In this document: in pieces, positions 21,256 to 29,778 of the stretch | How the letters are laid out: each line of letters begins with the position of its first letter | How positions within the stretch are numbered: the first letter of the stretch is position 1 | IMG/VR virus record: IMGVR_UViG_3300024432_000021 | Coordinates: 1 to 46,726 of that record | From: a virus | Reading direction: 5' to 3' (one strand) | Length of the DNA: 46,726 nt | Notes under the pieces: generated by a model | Seen by the model: only the letters and a program-made list of their open reading frames with translations | Database searches by the model: none | What the model was told of the DNA's origin: nothing | Position numbers and translations under genes: made by a program

Positions 21256-23349
21256 ATGAACATTCTTACCACGGAAGACAAAACGATGCAAGAGCAACTC
21301 AAATCCCACGATCAGATCTGCGAAATCAGATTAGTCGGATTGAAGCTCGATAATTTCAAGGGTATCAAGCATTTTAGTTTGGGTTCCGCGTACGCCCCGC
21401 TAGCTCCGGCTTCATTCCGCGGGGGCAACATTTCTGTCTACGGAAACAACGCAGCCGGGAAAACAACTCTTGCAGATGCTTTTTCTTGGCTCCTGTTCGG
21501 GAAAGACTCACAGGGGCACGCTGATTTTGAGATCAAAACGCTCTCGCCAAGTGGCGAGGCGCTGCCTGGACTCGAGCACTCCGTCGAAGCAGTGCTCTCG
21601 ATAGGCGAAGAGCGACGGACGACGCCAAGGCAATTATCCTATAGGCGCGAGTCGAAGCTGGAACTTCGCAAAGTCTACCGTGAGAAATGGACAAAGCGGC
21701 GAGGCAGCGCGGAAAAGGAATTCACGGGCCATACCCGTGATCATTTCATCGATGGGGTGCCCATCAGCCAATCCGACTACGAGACTCAGATCGCGGGAAT
21801 TGCCAGCGAAGATATTTTCCAACTCCTCACCAGTCCCGTCCACTTCGCGGAGCGGCTCCATTGGCAGGAGCGCCGGCGCATCCTCCTGGAGATATGTGGG
21901 GACATATCAGATGCCGAGGTGATTGCCTCGAGCCGGGAGCTTTCCGATTTGCCGGAGGTTCTCGCCGGCAGATCGATTGACGATCACCGCAAGGTGGCGC
22001 AGGCACGCAAGCGCAAAATCAACGATGAACTCCAGCGCATTCCCGTACGGATAGATGAGGTCTCGCGTAGCTTACCCGATATAGAGGCCGATGCCGATGT
22101 CATGCAAGCGCGCCTCAATGCCTTGAGAGATTATCGGGCTGAAGCTGAGATGGAACGGTCCCGCATCAGCGCCGGCGGCGAGATCGCCGAGAAGACGAAG
22201 CGGCTCCGCGAAATCGAGGCCGAGCTCCTCGATGAGACTAACCGCCAGCGTGCGTTAGCAAACGAGAAGACCGACATCCAACGGCGTAGACTTGCGATGG
22301 GCAACAGTGAGCTTGACTCGGCTACGCGGAGAAGATCGTCGGTTGAGATTTTGATCCCCCAGGCCGAGGAACAGATAGATTCTCTCGAACGCCGCATGGG
22401 CGATTTGCGCAAGAGCTGGCACGAAATCGACGCGGAGATGTTCATACCTATTGTTGGCGCTGATGTGTGCGCGGCATGCGGTCAGAAATTGCCGACGGAT
22501 CGAATTGAAGCGGCTCAAGCAAAAGCTCAAGGCTCATTTAAAAAGGAAAAGGCGAAGCGACTGGCCGAGATCAATGAACAGGGCAAAGCGTTTCGCGATC
22601 GGTACGACACCCTAAAAGCCAGATTGATAGATTTGCAGCAAGAGCTTGCCGAGGCCAAGAAGCTCGAGGAGGACTTGGGCGAATCCGTAGCGAAACTGAA
22701 AGATGAGATTGAGCGGATTCAGGTAGACGAGGATCCTGCCGGGCCATCCGAACGCTCTAATGAATTCATGGAGCAGAAGCGCGCAGTAGAGGCGCATATT
22801 GAAACCCTTCGAGAAAGCAACACGACAGCGCTTCAACTTGTGGCCGAAAAAATCTCCAACCTGGACGGACATATAGGCGAGCTCGAATCCGGCCTGTCCC
22901 GAATCGAGCAGCGCCAAGCCGGGGAAAAGCGTATCGCGGATTTGAAACACGAGGAGCGGCAGCTAGCCTCGGAATACGAAGAGCTCGAGAGACAGGTCCA
23001 TCTCATCGAAGAATTCACCCGGCGGAAAGTTTCGATGCTCACCGATCGCATCAACTCCAAGTTCGAGCTCGCTCGATTCAAGCTCTTCGATATCCAGGTG
23101 AATGGGGCCATTGCTGAGTGTTGCGAGGTAACTCACGAAGGTGTGCCCTGGCCCTCGCTCAATACGGGCGCCCAGGTCAACATCGGGCTCGACATGATCA
23201 GCACATTTTCTGCGCACTACGGGATCGCGCCCCCGATATTCATTGATCACTCCGAGAGCGTGACGGAGCTACTCGAGACGCCGGGCCAACAAATCCGGCT
23301 GATCGTTTCGGATGCTTATAAAACGCTTCACGTTGAGGAAGTGAAGTGA
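21256..23349 (+). CDS. Rad50/SbcC-like ATPase with zinc hook
   Basis: 697 aa from ATG 21256; ATG 21286 is an alternative with GGAAGA upstream. Residues 23-45 open with the RecF/SMC N-terminal strand pattern (IRLVGLKLDNFKGIKHF), Walker A is GNNAAGKTT at 63-71, and a long coiled coil runs ~230-620 with CAACGQ (Cys405, Cys408) at its apex, a zinc hook as in Rad50. The C-terminal lobe has a degenerate ABC signature (LNTGAQVNIGLDM) and a Walker-B-like IFIDHSES. Such proteins hold DNA ends and drive a partner nuclease. No SbcD-type calcineurin nuclease lies next to it; RecT and an MBL-fold protein follow downstream. Confidence 0.85.
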   Translation: MNILTTEDKTMQEQLKSHDQICEIRLVGLKLDNFKGIKHFSLGSAYAPLAPASFRGGNISVYGNNAAGKTTLADAFSWLLFGKDSQGHADFEIKTLSPSGEALPGLEHSVEAVLSIGEERRTTPRQLSYRRESKLELRKVYREKWTKRRGSAEKEFTGHTRDHFIDGVPISQSDYETQIAGIASEDIFQLLTSPVHFAERLHWQERRRILLEICGDISDAEVIASSRELSDLPEVLAGRSIDDHRKVAQARKRKINDELQRIPVRIDEVSRSLPDIEADADVMQARLNALRDYRAEAEMERSRISAGGEIAEKTKRLREIEAELLDETNRQRALANEKTDIQRRRLAMGNSELDSATRRRSSVEILIPQAEEQIDSLERRMGDLRKSWHEIDAEMFIPIVGADVCAACGQKLPTDRIEAAQAKAQGSFKKEKAKRLAEINEQGKAFRDRYDTLKARLIDLQQELAEAKKLEEDLGESVAKLKDEIERIQVDEDPAGPSERSNEFMEQKRAVEAHIETLRESNTTALQLVAEKISNLDGHIGELESGLSRIEQRQAGEKRIADLKHEERQLASEYEELERQVHLIEEFTRRKVSMLTDRINSKFELARFKLFDIQVNGAIAECCEVTHEGVPWPSLNTGAQVNIGLDMISTFSAHYGIAPPIFIDHSESVTELLETPGQQIRLIVSDAYKTLHVEEVK

Positions 23350-23534
23350 TCAAGGTGTGTGCCTGGTGCGGAACCGAAGTAGAGAAAGCCTACTGCAATC
23401 GGCGTGGCGAAATCTTCTGCTGCGTCAACCACAGAACAGCAAGCAACGCTGCACTTAGACGTTTCATGGCCGATGAGTACAAAAAGCTGAGCGGGTTCAA
23501 GATTGATGAAAATCTACACACTACTGATCATTGA
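23346..23534 (+). CDS. Small zinc-ribbon protein, 62 aa
   Basis: GTG 23346 overlaps the ATPase stop (GTGA). CAWCGTEV near the N-terminus and FCCVNH at ~25 give a treble-clef-like Cys set, followed by a helix (TASNAALRRFMADEYKKL). Looks like the small CxxC...CCxxxH ribbon of phage early proteins. Overlaps the next gene. Confidence 0.55.
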   Translation: MIKVCAWCGTEVEKAYCNRRGEIFCCVNHRTASNAALRRFMADEYKKLSGFKIDENLHTTDH

Positions 23535-23718
23535 TCGCCATTGTGACCCGCAGGTGATGGTCTTTCGCAAGGACTATGAAGCTGAAGAAGAAGCCGCGAC
23601 TCGCGCCGAAAAATGTTGGAAACGCTCCGGGCTCAATTTCAATCGCGGCATCACGGGGTTGTTGAGTATCACTTGCGAAGACGTCGGCTCGATGGAAGTT
23701 CAAGAGCATGAGATATGA
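23506..23718 (+). CDS. Hypothetical protein, 70 aa
   Basis: ATG 23506 (one codon after a TTG that also opens the frame). Short alpha/beta protein beginning MKIYTLLIIDRHCDPQVMVF, with an acidic helix (YEAEEEAATRAEKCWKR) in the middle. No domain recognised. Overlaps both neighbours and is part of the tightly packed early operon. Confidence 0.5.
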   Translation: MKIYTLLIIDRHCDPQVMVFRKDYEAEEEAATRAEKCWKRSGLNFNRGITGLLSITCEDVGSMEVQEHEI

Positions 23719-23731
23719 AAGAGGTGACGTG

Positions 23732-24037
23732 ATGCCAATGACGGAAGAGCGGTTGAAACAGTTAAAGCGCTATGCCAAAGAGAACTACTACAACGTCTAT
23801 CGGCTTCGGGAGGCACTCGACGAAATCGATCACCTCCGTGAGGGGAACGAGCGACTCCAAGGGTCGCTCAATCTATTACGTGAAGAGAATAGGAAACGCG
23901 GCAGGGTTGCGGTGGCGGCACAGACATATATGGCTGTATGGGATTCAGAAACAGAGGAGACTTTCGTTGAGCGGAGCGAATTACGTGAAGCTCTCCGCGA
24001 GTGGGGCGGGAAGGAACCATCCAAACAAGAGGGATAA
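23732..24037 (+). CDS. Coiled-coil hypothetical protein, 101 aa
   Basis: ATG 23732 has GAGGTGACG directly upstream; an ATG at 23708 is open but less well placed. The centre is a heptad-type helix (LREALDEIDHLREGNERLQGS then LNLLREENRKRG), followed by a short alpha/beta tail. Position directly before RecT suggests a recombination accessory role, without direct evidence. Confidence 0.55.
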   Translation: MPMTEERLKQLKRYAKENYYNVYRLREALDEIDHLREGNERLQGSLNLLREENRKRGRVAVAAQTYMAVWDSETEETFVERSELREALREWGGKEPSKQEG

Positions 24038-24040
24038 AAG

Positions 24041-25177
24041 ATGAAAGAAAAATCAAAGGATCAAAAATCGGAGCTTGAGCTTTTTAAACGCGGCATCGTT
24101 GATGTCGTCACCGCCCGGATTGACAATCTGGTCGGGCATGGCAAGCTCCTACTCCCGGAAAACTACTCTGCCGAGAATGCCCTCATGGGGGCCTGGCTGA
24201 AACTCCAGAGCACGAAGGACAAAAGCAATCGGCCGGCTCTCACAGTTTGCACTAAAGAAAGCATCGCAAATTCGCTCCTCGACATGATCGTGCAAGGCCT
24301 GACGCCACAAAAGGATCAATGCTACTTCGTCGTGTATGGCACGAGTCTCGTATTGCTGAGATCCTATTTCGGCGATGAGGCGCTACTCCGGCGTGTTTAT
24401 CCGCGGGCGCGGGTATATGCCGAGCCGATTTATAAAGGCGACGTGCTCGAATACGAGATCGTTGGCGGAAAAAAAATGATCACAAAGCACGTCCAAAAGT
24501 TTGGGGACGTCGGCGGCCTCGATAGCATTATCGGAGGTTACGCGATTGTTGAGCAAGAGGTCTTTGAACCAGACATTCTCGTCATGACACCACACTGCGA
24601 GATTATGACGATCGAGCAAATCAAAAAGGCTTGGGCTCGAGGCGAGAACTGGCCGCCACGCCAAGGAAAGATGAGCGCGCACACCGATCACCCGGAAGAG
24701 TTCGTCAAGAAAACGGTAATCGCCCGAGCCTGCAAACGGCTGATCAATTCTTCCGATGATTCCTATTTGACAAAGGCGGTCGAACGCCAAGCGCATCTCG
24801 TTGCAGAAATAGAGATGCAGGAGCGCATCGAAGAGGGAGCCAACAAAGAGGTCATCGATTTACCGCCCGAAGATGAACCAAATGAGCCGCAGAGTCAGCC
24901 CAAAGAAGGAACGAATCAGGAAGCGACGGAGCCAGTGGAGGAAAAAGAAGATAGCCCAAGTTCGCCTTCGTCGCGTTTTGCCGACTTCATCGAGGAGCAC
25001 AAACTGAATCCGACGAAAGCAAGAAAGCTAGCGGCCACGATAAGGAAGCTCAAGGACGTAAGGCACTTGGGGAATCAGGATTTCGAAATGGTTCTCAACA
25101 ACAGTGAAGCTTTTCTCGCTTCCTACCGGCAACAATATGGTGGTGGGCAGCCGAAATTGGATGGCCCGGGGTTTTGA
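24041..25177 (+). CDS. recT: RecT-family single-strand annealing protein
   Basis: 378 aa, AGAGGGA before ATG 24041. Family pattern is clear: N-terminal ALMGAWLKLQS, then NSLLDMIVQGLTPQKDQCYFVVYG, LVLLRSYFGDEALLRRV, the beta-barrel section with GGYAIVEQE, and EEFVKKTVIARACKRLINSSDD near residue 225. The C-terminal third (~255-330) is an acidic, Pro/Glu/Ser-rich linker, ending in a small helical domain (SSRFADFIEEHKLNPTKARKL). RecT anneals complementary strands and drives phage recombination; the C-terminal part commonly recruits host SSB or a nuclease. No RecE-type exonuclease is adjacent; the zinc-hook ATPase and an MBL-fold protein flank it. Confidence 0.9.
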   Translation: MKEKSKDQKSELELFKRGIVDVVTARIDNLVGHGKLLLPENYSAENALMGAWLKLQSTKDKSNRPALTVCTKESIANSLLDMIVQGLTPQKDQCYFVVYGTSLVLLRSYFGDEALLRRVYPRARVYAEPIYKGDVLEYEIVGGKKMITKHVQKFGDVGGLDSIIGGYAIVEQEVFEPDILVMTPHCEIMTIEQIKKAWARGENWPPRQGKMSAHTDHPEEFVKKTVIARACKRLINSSDDSYLTKAVERQAHLVAEIEMQERIEEGANKEVIDLPPEDEPNEPQSQPKEGTNQEATEPVEEKEDSPSSPSSRFADFIEEHKLNPTKARKLAATIRKLKDVRHLGNQDFEMVLNNSEAFLASYRQQYGGGQPKLDGPGF

Positions 25178-26337
25178 TGGGGACGTTGAATATGGCACCA
25201 AAGCCCAAGCCGTGGGATGAGTTGCTAGCGGCGCTCCGACCCCTCTCCAGTTTCGAGCGCGAGGGCCTTCGAAAAAGTCTCGACCAATTCGGATATCTTG
25301 GCTCACCAATCTACGTCATGCCTGATGGGCGCATCATTGACGGATATCACCGGTACGAGCTCATCGGCGATGATGCCCCGGTCGAAGTGCTGGAAGTTGA
25401 TGAGGCCACGGGATTTGCTCTCGGGATAGCCCACAATCGGGATCGCCGGAATCTGACGCCAGAACAACTCAAGGATTTGAGGGAACGACAGAAAAAGACC
25501 TACCTTGATTTACGTGACGCCGGCAGCACACAGGATGAGGCTGCCGAGGTCGTTGGAATCTCGCAGCAAACTGGTTCCGATTGGGAAAATATAAGCAATA
25601 CCAAAGTCGGTAAAGCTTATATTGACCAGCGACTATCCATCCCAAAGGAAGCACGTGCTCAGATCCTCGAGCGTGTAGAAGCCGGCGAGCCGCAAATGAG
25701 AATTGCGGCGGATTGGGGGACAACGCAACCGAGGATATCGCAGATCGTGACTCAAGAGAGGGCGCGCAGCGAAGCAAAAGCTCACCAGGACGAGATCGGC
25801 AAGCAAAAAGCAAAGGATATGGGGCTTCTCAAACCAGCCGAAGTTTTAGTCATCGATCCCCCATGGCCCATGGAAAAGATCGAGCGCGAGCTAAGGCCGA
25901 AGCAAGGCAAAGTCGATTATCCCCTGATGACCTTGGATGAGATCAACCGCTTTGGGAAGCGTCTACCTTGTGCGGCGAATTGCCACGTGTGGTTGTGGAC
26001 GACGCAACGCTTCCTTCCCGCCGCGCTCAATATGCTTCCCGGTTGGGATCTTCACTATGTCTGCACATTCATTTGGCACAAGCCAGGCGGATTTCAGCCA
26101 GTCGGACTCCCCCAATATAACGCCGAGTTCGCGATCTACGCGAGGCATGGCATTCCCCAATTCACGAGTACGAAGAACCTCAAGCTTTGCTTTGAAGCGC
26201 CCCGCAGTAAGCATAGCGAGAAGCCCGATGAATTCTACGAAATGGTGAAGAGGGTTACGGATCCCGAGAGGATTGACATGTTCGCCCGAAAAAATCACCA
26301 AGGATTTGATACATGGGGGAAGGAGGCACCTCTCTGA
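25177..26337 (+). CDS. ParB-like N-terminal domain fused to MT-A70 adenine methyltransferase
   Basis: 386 aa from ATG 25177, overlapping the RecT stop; ATG 25192 is also possible. Residues ~10-80 form a ParB/sulfiredoxin-like unit (IYVMPDGRIIDGYHRYEL). Residues ~85-200 form a ParB-type HTH (GSTQDEAAEVVGISQQT) with coiled linker. From ~220 it is an MT-A70 methylase: DPPW at 227-230 is the catalytic motif for N6-adenine methylation, with VWLWTTQRFL and FIWHKPGGF following. So the protein probably binds DNA through the ParB/HTH part and methylates adenine, masking phage DNA from host restriction or marking it. ParB-MTase fusions are known in phages; the target site is unknown. Confidence 0.85.
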   Translation: MGTLNMAPKPKPWDELLAALRPLSSFEREGLRKSLDQFGYLGSPIYVMPDGRIIDGYHRYELIGDDAPVEVLEVDEATGFALGIAHNRDRRNLTPEQLKDLRERQKKTYLDLRDAGSTQDEAAEVVGISQQTGSDWENISNTKVGKAYIDQRLSIPKEARAQILERVEAGEPQMRIAADWGTTQPRISQIVTQERARSEAKAHQDEIGKQKAKDMGLLKPAEVLVIDPPWPMEKIERELRPKQGKVDYPLMTLDEINRFGKRLPCAANCHVWLWTTQRFLPAALNMLPGWDLHYVCTFIWHKPGGFQPVGLPQYNAEFAIYARHGIPQFTSTKNLKLCFEAPRSKHSEKPDEFYEMVKRVTDPERIDMFARKNHQGFDTWGKEAPL

Positions 26338-26852
26338 TGGATTGGGAATCCGACAAGGCTTGGGCTGATCGATATTGGGAAGATGTTGAAGCAATTATCC
26401 GTCGTGTAGCCGGAAAGATTATCGAGGTTAAGCCTGCTGGGGTCTTAGATGATCAAATGTTTGCTCGAGACTACGTCATAGCAAGCGGATGTATTGCGTG
26501 TCGGTTACGACGATCTGACTGTAAATACAGAGACATTACGATCCGTTCTTCACGGCCGATGAGTGGCAACATAACGGAACTCAAGAAGATTGTCGACGGC
26601 CATGTTAGATGGATGCTCTATGGATGGACGGATCGATCTTCGCAATCCATATCAGAATGGATCTTCTTGGACGCTCACTTGATTGTTCAAAAGAAACTAC
26701 ATGAAGGTAGAAAAGAAATTCTGAATCATGATTTGAGCTCTAGCTTCATCGCCATAGATCTGCCGACGCTCATAAGCGCTGGGGTTGTAATAGATAGTAA
26801 ATTATCGAAACCGACAACATTACGAATAAATGGCTCTAGAAAATTATTCTAA
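26337..26852 (+). CDS. Phage hypothetical protein, possible nuclease-like fold
   Basis: 171 aa from ATG 26337, whose first base is the last of the preceding stop. Contains ARDYVIASGCIACRLRRSDC, YRDITIRSSRP, and ISEWIFLDAHLI; the spacing of Asp, Arg and Asp residues in a beta-rich core recalls PD-(D/E)XK-like proteins, but no catalytic set can be proven by eye. Located between the methylase and the MBL-fold protein, so probably DNA metabolism. Base composition is somewhat more AT-rich than the neighbours in its second half. Confidence 0.55.
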   Translation: MDWESDKAWADRYWEDVEAIIRRVAGKIIEVKPAGVLDDQMFARDYVIASGCIACRLRRSDCKYRDITIRSSRPMSGNITELKKIVDGHVRWMLYGWTDRSSQSISEWIFLDAHLIVQKKLHEGRKEILNHDLSSSFIAIDLPTLISAGVVIDSKLSKPTTLRINGSRKLF

Positions 26853-27544
26853 TGATCTTCCAACCCATCGCCAGCGGTAGCTCCGGCAATCTCTATCTCG
26901 TAAAGGACGGGGACAGACAGCTCGCCATTGAATGCGGTATGCAATTCAAAAAGATTCAACAACAACTCAAATACCGTTTAACTAAGCTGGATGGTGTCCT
27001 TGTCTCGCACTGCCATTCCGATCATGCAAGATCTCTAAGAAAGATTCTCGGTGCCGGCGTAGATGTCTATGCGTTGGACTACACTTTTGAGTCGCTGGAA
27101 CTTATCGGCCGCCACAATGCACACACAGTCAAGGCAATGAAGGCGTTTACTGTCAAGGAGTATTGGCGCGTGCTGCCCTTCGATCTTATCCACGATGTTC
27201 CGGCGCTTGGCTTTCTCATTGAGTCCGACGGGGACAAGTTGCTCTATGTTACCGATACGGCCTATGTGAAAAATCGGTTCCAAGGACTGACGATGATTGC
27301 CATCGAAGCCAACTACTCAGAGCCAATTCTACGCGAGAGCGATGAGAGCGCAGAGCGCAAAATGCGCTCGCTGCGGTATCACATGTCGATCGAGTGGGTT
27401 TTGGGATTTCTAGCCGCAAACGATTTGAGCTCTGTGCGAGAGATCCACTTACTCCACCTGTCGGATGCCCACAGCGATGAGGCGATGTTTAAGCGCGTTG
27501 TAGAGGAGGCCACCGGCAAGCCCGTATACGTGGCAAAGCGATGA
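26852..27544 (+). CDS. MBL-fold metallohydrolase
   Basis: 230 aa. The motif HCHSDH at 53-58 (HxHxDH) is the metallo-beta-lactamase metal site; ASGSSGNLYLV at the N-terminus and VTDTAY near 140 and HLSDAHS near 205 complete the family set. Small MBL proteins near phage recombination genes occur next to RecT in many phages and may be nucleases. With the zinc-hook ATPase, RecT and this protein in the same operon, a resection-annealing unit is plausible. It starts at the previous stop (TAATG). Confidence 0.8.
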   Translation: MIFQPIASGSSGNLYLVKDGDRQLAIECGMQFKKIQQQLKYRLTKLDGVLVSHCHSDHARSLRKILGAGVDVYALDYTFESLELIGRHNAHTVKAMKAFTVKEYWRVLPFDLIHDVPALGFLIESDGDKLLYVTDTAYVKNRFQGLTMIAIEANYSEPILRESDESAERKMRSLRYHMSIEWVLGFLAANDLSSVREIHLLHLSDAHSDEAMFKRVVEEATGKPVYVAKR

Positions 27545-27550
27545 TTTGAC

Positions 27551-27643
27551 ATGACGTACACGATCATCAACCCCAAGATTGGATCTACAGCGTCATGGCC
27601 GCAATGGGGCGGTTGCCCGGTTTGGTCGTGGACCGGGCCGTAA
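27551..27643 (+). CDS. Possible micro-ORF, 30 aa
   Basis: ATG 27551 to TAA 27641-27643, just after the MBL gene. Product is Trp/Gly-rich (WPQWGGCPVWSWTGP) without a clear Shine-Dalgarno. It precedes a 10-bp hairpin, so a leader-peptide role is thinkable; otherwise chance. Confidence 0.25.
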   Translation: MTYTIINPKIGSTASWPQWGGCPVWSWTGP

Positions 27644-27650
27644 GCTGGGG

Positions 27651-27685
27651 CGGTCGTCCCGCTTCCCCAACCGGTGGGACGACCG
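27651..27685. other. Perfect 10-bp hairpin before the replication initiator
   Basis: CGGTCGTCCC (27651-27660) pairs with GGGACGACCG (27676-27685), 15-nt loop, no T-run. It lies in a 174-nt gap between the MBL gene and the replication protein, the largest gap in this part of the operon. Confidence 0.55.
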
Positions 27686-27718
27686 AGATAAACTTTGAAA
27701 TTGGGATAGTGAGGTTGA

Positions 27719-28633
27719 TTGGAGCGACCCAGTTTCCAATTTTATCCCGAGGCGTGGCTGGCAGACATCGCTCTCCGAGCGTGTTCCAGTGCCGCTAGAG
27801 GTCTATGGATTGACATGCTTTGCCTGATGCACCAGGGAACGCCGTACGGGCATCTCAGACTCAGGGATTCTCATGGCGGCTACTTTCGACCGGATGTCCC
27901 TGCCCTGGCCAAAATGGCCGGTAACTCTCCGGAAGAAGTCCGTGTATGGCTTGCCGAGCTGGACCATGTAGGCGTTCTCTCACGTACGCGTTCCGGGGCC
28001 ATTTTCAGTAAGAAGATGGTACGCGATGAGCGCGTTCGGAAGCAGTGGCGAACCCGACAGGCAAGCTCTCGATCCAAGATCAAAAAGGCGTCAAAAGATC
28101 AAACATTACCCTGTTGCGACGATGCAGAAATACTGCATGCTGACGCCGGAAATCAGCACAAGACGAATAAACACAAAGAGATGAATGCGTGTGACGTCAC
28201 GGGGGTTGTCACGCCCATGTCACGCGGTTCTCCCTCTTCTTCTCCTACTATAAAGAAAGAGAAGACCCAAGGGGGGAGGCGCAAAGCGCCCGCCGTCAAG
28301 AATCCGTACCCCTTTACGATTTACTGGAATACCAAAGAGCAGCGGTTAAGAGTCGAAGATCCTGGCGTTATCGTTGAGCACTTTATGGAGTGGGCAAAAC
28401 AGAACGGCAAGGGCAGTGTTCCTATTCGTGAGCTCTTGCGTGAGAAGCAGCCGAGTTTTGAGCGCCATGCAATCGAAAAGGGATACACCAACGTATCCCC
28501 AGATAAATTGACAGTGCTTTTTTGCCGATGGATTGAGAGCGATATTTTGAAATACCGAGGAAATCGTAGCCAAAAAGTTGAGGATGCCTTCGACGAAGCG
28601 ATCCGAAAAGCTGAGGAGGAAGAGTGTGAGTGA
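27719..28633 (+). CDS. Phage replication initiator (O-like)
   Basis: 304 aa from TTG 27719, with GAGGT 5 nt upstream; the start is supported by the N-terminal FQFYPEAWLADIALRACSSAARGLW, which matches the opening of a common phage replication-protein family (FYPxDWxxDxxLRxCSxxARGLW). Residues ~1-110 form a winged-helix DNA-binding part (PEEVRVWLAELDHVGVLSRTRSG), then a basic linker with low complexity (SPSSSPTIKKEKTQGGRRK), and a C-terminal helical domain (FMEWAKQNGKGSVPIRELL) that may contact the loader. The origin may lie in the linker-coding DNA as in lambda O, but no iterons are obvious there. Confidence 0.75.
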   Translation: MERPSFQFYPEAWLADIALRACSSAARGLWIDMLCLMHQGTPYGHLRLRDSHGGYFRPDVPALAKMAGNSPEEVRVWLAELDHVGVLSRTRSGAIFSKKMVRDERVRKQWRTRQASSRSKIKKASKDQTLPCCDDAEILHADAGNQHKTNKHKEMNACDVTGVVTPMSRGSPSSSPTIKKEKTQGGRRKAPAVKNPYPFTIYWNTKEQRLRVEDPGVIVEHFMEWAKQNGKGSVPIRELLREKQPSFERHAIEKGYTNVSPDKLTVLFCRWIESDILKYRGNRSQKVEDAFDEAIRKAEEEECE

Positions 28634-29123
28634 TAGCGAGAAGCAGAGCAGAGCTGATAGAATAAAATGGCTAAAGGAATTACGAGCTGCGATTCCAAAA
28701 ACATCCGACCAAATCACACCCAAAACCCTTGAGATATGGTCGCGGCGTTTACTCCGTGTACCGATGCCAGTCCTCGTGGTGGCAGCCAATATCCTGGCGG
28801 AGCGCCTCACGTTTTTTCCCTCGCTCGCTGAGATCCTTGCGATTTGCCGAGAAGTGGAAAACAGATCAGATAACCGGCGATGGAAACGAAACCTTAAGAG
28901 ATGGGAACAAGAAGCGATTTCTCCAGGTGAAGCAAAGAAGATGCTCACTGCCGTCACGAACGCGGCCAGCGACAAGAGTAAGACAGCCATCGTTCCGTTT
29001 CGTGGCCGTGGCTTGAAGCGGATTCTTGCCGCGCCGCCGAAGAAACACGAGATCGGTGAGGGTGAAACAGACGAGCAATTCACCGAGCGCAAGCGTGCGG
29101 TGATTGAGAAAGTAAATGCCTGA
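28626..29123 (+). CDS. Probable replication partner (helicase-loader-like)
   Basis: 165 aa from GTG 28626 with GAGGAGGAA just upstream, overlapping the initiator by 8 nt. The central part PKTLEIWSRRLLRVPMPVLVVAANILAERLTFFPSLAEI looks like the helical segment of phage P-type or loader/inhibitor proteins (FPSLAEI is common in them). The C-terminus is basic then acidic. No Walker motifs, so if it is a loader it is of the non-ATPase kind. The initiator-then-loader order mirrors lambda O-P. Confidence 0.6.
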   Translation: MSDSEKQSRADRIKWLKELRAAIPKTSDQITPKTLEIWSRRLLRVPMPVLVVAANILAERLTFFPSLAEILAICREVENRSDNRRWKRNLKRWEQEAISPGEAKKMLTAVTNAASDKSKTAIVPFRGRGLKRILAAPPKKHEIGEGETDEQFTERKRAVIEKVNA

Positions 29124-29319
29124 GTGGACCTGCCACAAATGCCGCGGCGATGGTATGCGCTGGAGCGATGAGCGAAAGGCTATGGTGATCTGTAGCTGCC
29201 CGGCCGGTGAGTCAAAAAGAGAGTACCTCAAGATGACTCCGGAGCAGTGCCGCAAGGCAAGACGGAAGCGCGGCCGGGAGAAGAAACGGGAGAGAGAACA
29301 GGAAGTGATTCCGTTCTGA
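29116..29319 (+). CDS. Small zinc-finger protein, 67 aa
   Basis: Overlaps the previous gene by 8 nt. Starts MPEWTCHKCRGDGMRW, then VICSCPAGES: CxxC-x(n)-CxC, like a DnaJ-type or ribbon zinc site. The C-terminal half is a highly charged helix (RKARRKRGREKKRERE) suited to nucleic-acid binding. Confidence 0.6.
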   Translation: MPEWTCHKCRGDGMRWSDERKAMVICSCPAGESKREYLKMTPEQCRKARRKRGREKKREREQEVIPF

Positions 29320-29328
29320 GGTGATGTG

Positions 29329-29502
29329 ATGAGTGAACCAATCGATGCTATGAGCAGGGAGGAGATATGCCGCTTGTGGGGGTTCGCTCCTGCTGGACAC
29401 CCGTGTTTTACAACCGGCACTCCTATCAAAGACCACTTCAAAAAGAGATTCGATTCACTTGGGGGTTTCTCGCTGGAGATAAGTAAGCGGATCGGTTGGT
29501 GA
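29329..29502 (+). CDS. Conserved-type small phage protein, 57 aa
   Basis: ATG 29329 with GAGGTGATG upstream. Contains REEICRLWGFAPAGHPCF and RFDSLGGFSLEISKRIGW; the closing GGFxxxISKxIGW pattern recurs in small phage early proteins. No known function. The stop is followed 4 nt later by the VRR-NUC gene start. Confidence 0.65.
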   Translation: MSEPIDAMSREEICRLWGFAPAGHPCFTTGTPIKDHFKKRFDSLGGFSLEISKRIGW

Positions 29503-29505
29503 GAA

Positions 29506-29778
29506 ATGCCTAAGCGAGTTGACGCGAACCAGAAACCGATTACCGACCTACTCCGTGAGCAAGGCTGTAGCGTTCAACCTATCCACGAGCTCGGCGACGG
29601 CGCCCCAGATCTTTTGGTAGGTTATATGGGGCGCAATTATCTGTTCGAGCTCAAGAATCCAGATAAGCCTTTCAGCCGGCGCCAGCTCACCAATGACGAG
29701 CGAGACTGGCATAAACGCTGGAAAGGCCAAGTCAATGTAGTTCATACCATCGATGAGATATGGGTGATTTTGCAATGA
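29506..29778 (+). CDS. VRR-NUC domain nuclease
   Basis: 90 aa. GAPDLLVGYMGRNYLFELKNP gives Asp35, Glu48 and Lys50, the D-x12-E-x-K core of VRR-NUC proteins, with the following QLTNDERDWHKRW typical for the C-terminal helix. Stand-alone phage VRR-NUC enzymes can act as structure-specific (Holliday-junction) nucleases. Overlaps a second PD-(D/E)XK gene by 4 nt (ATGA). Confidence 0.85.
   Translation: MPKRVDANQKPITDLLREQGCSVQPIHELGDGAPDLLVGYMGRNYLFELKNPDKPFSRRQLTNDERDWHKRWKGQVNVVHTIDEIWVILQ

Noticed and set aside
27595-27798. 67-codon frame before and into the replication initiator
   Set aside because: It overlaps the initiator, whose N-terminus is a recognised pattern, and crosses a hairpin; composition is not protein-like.
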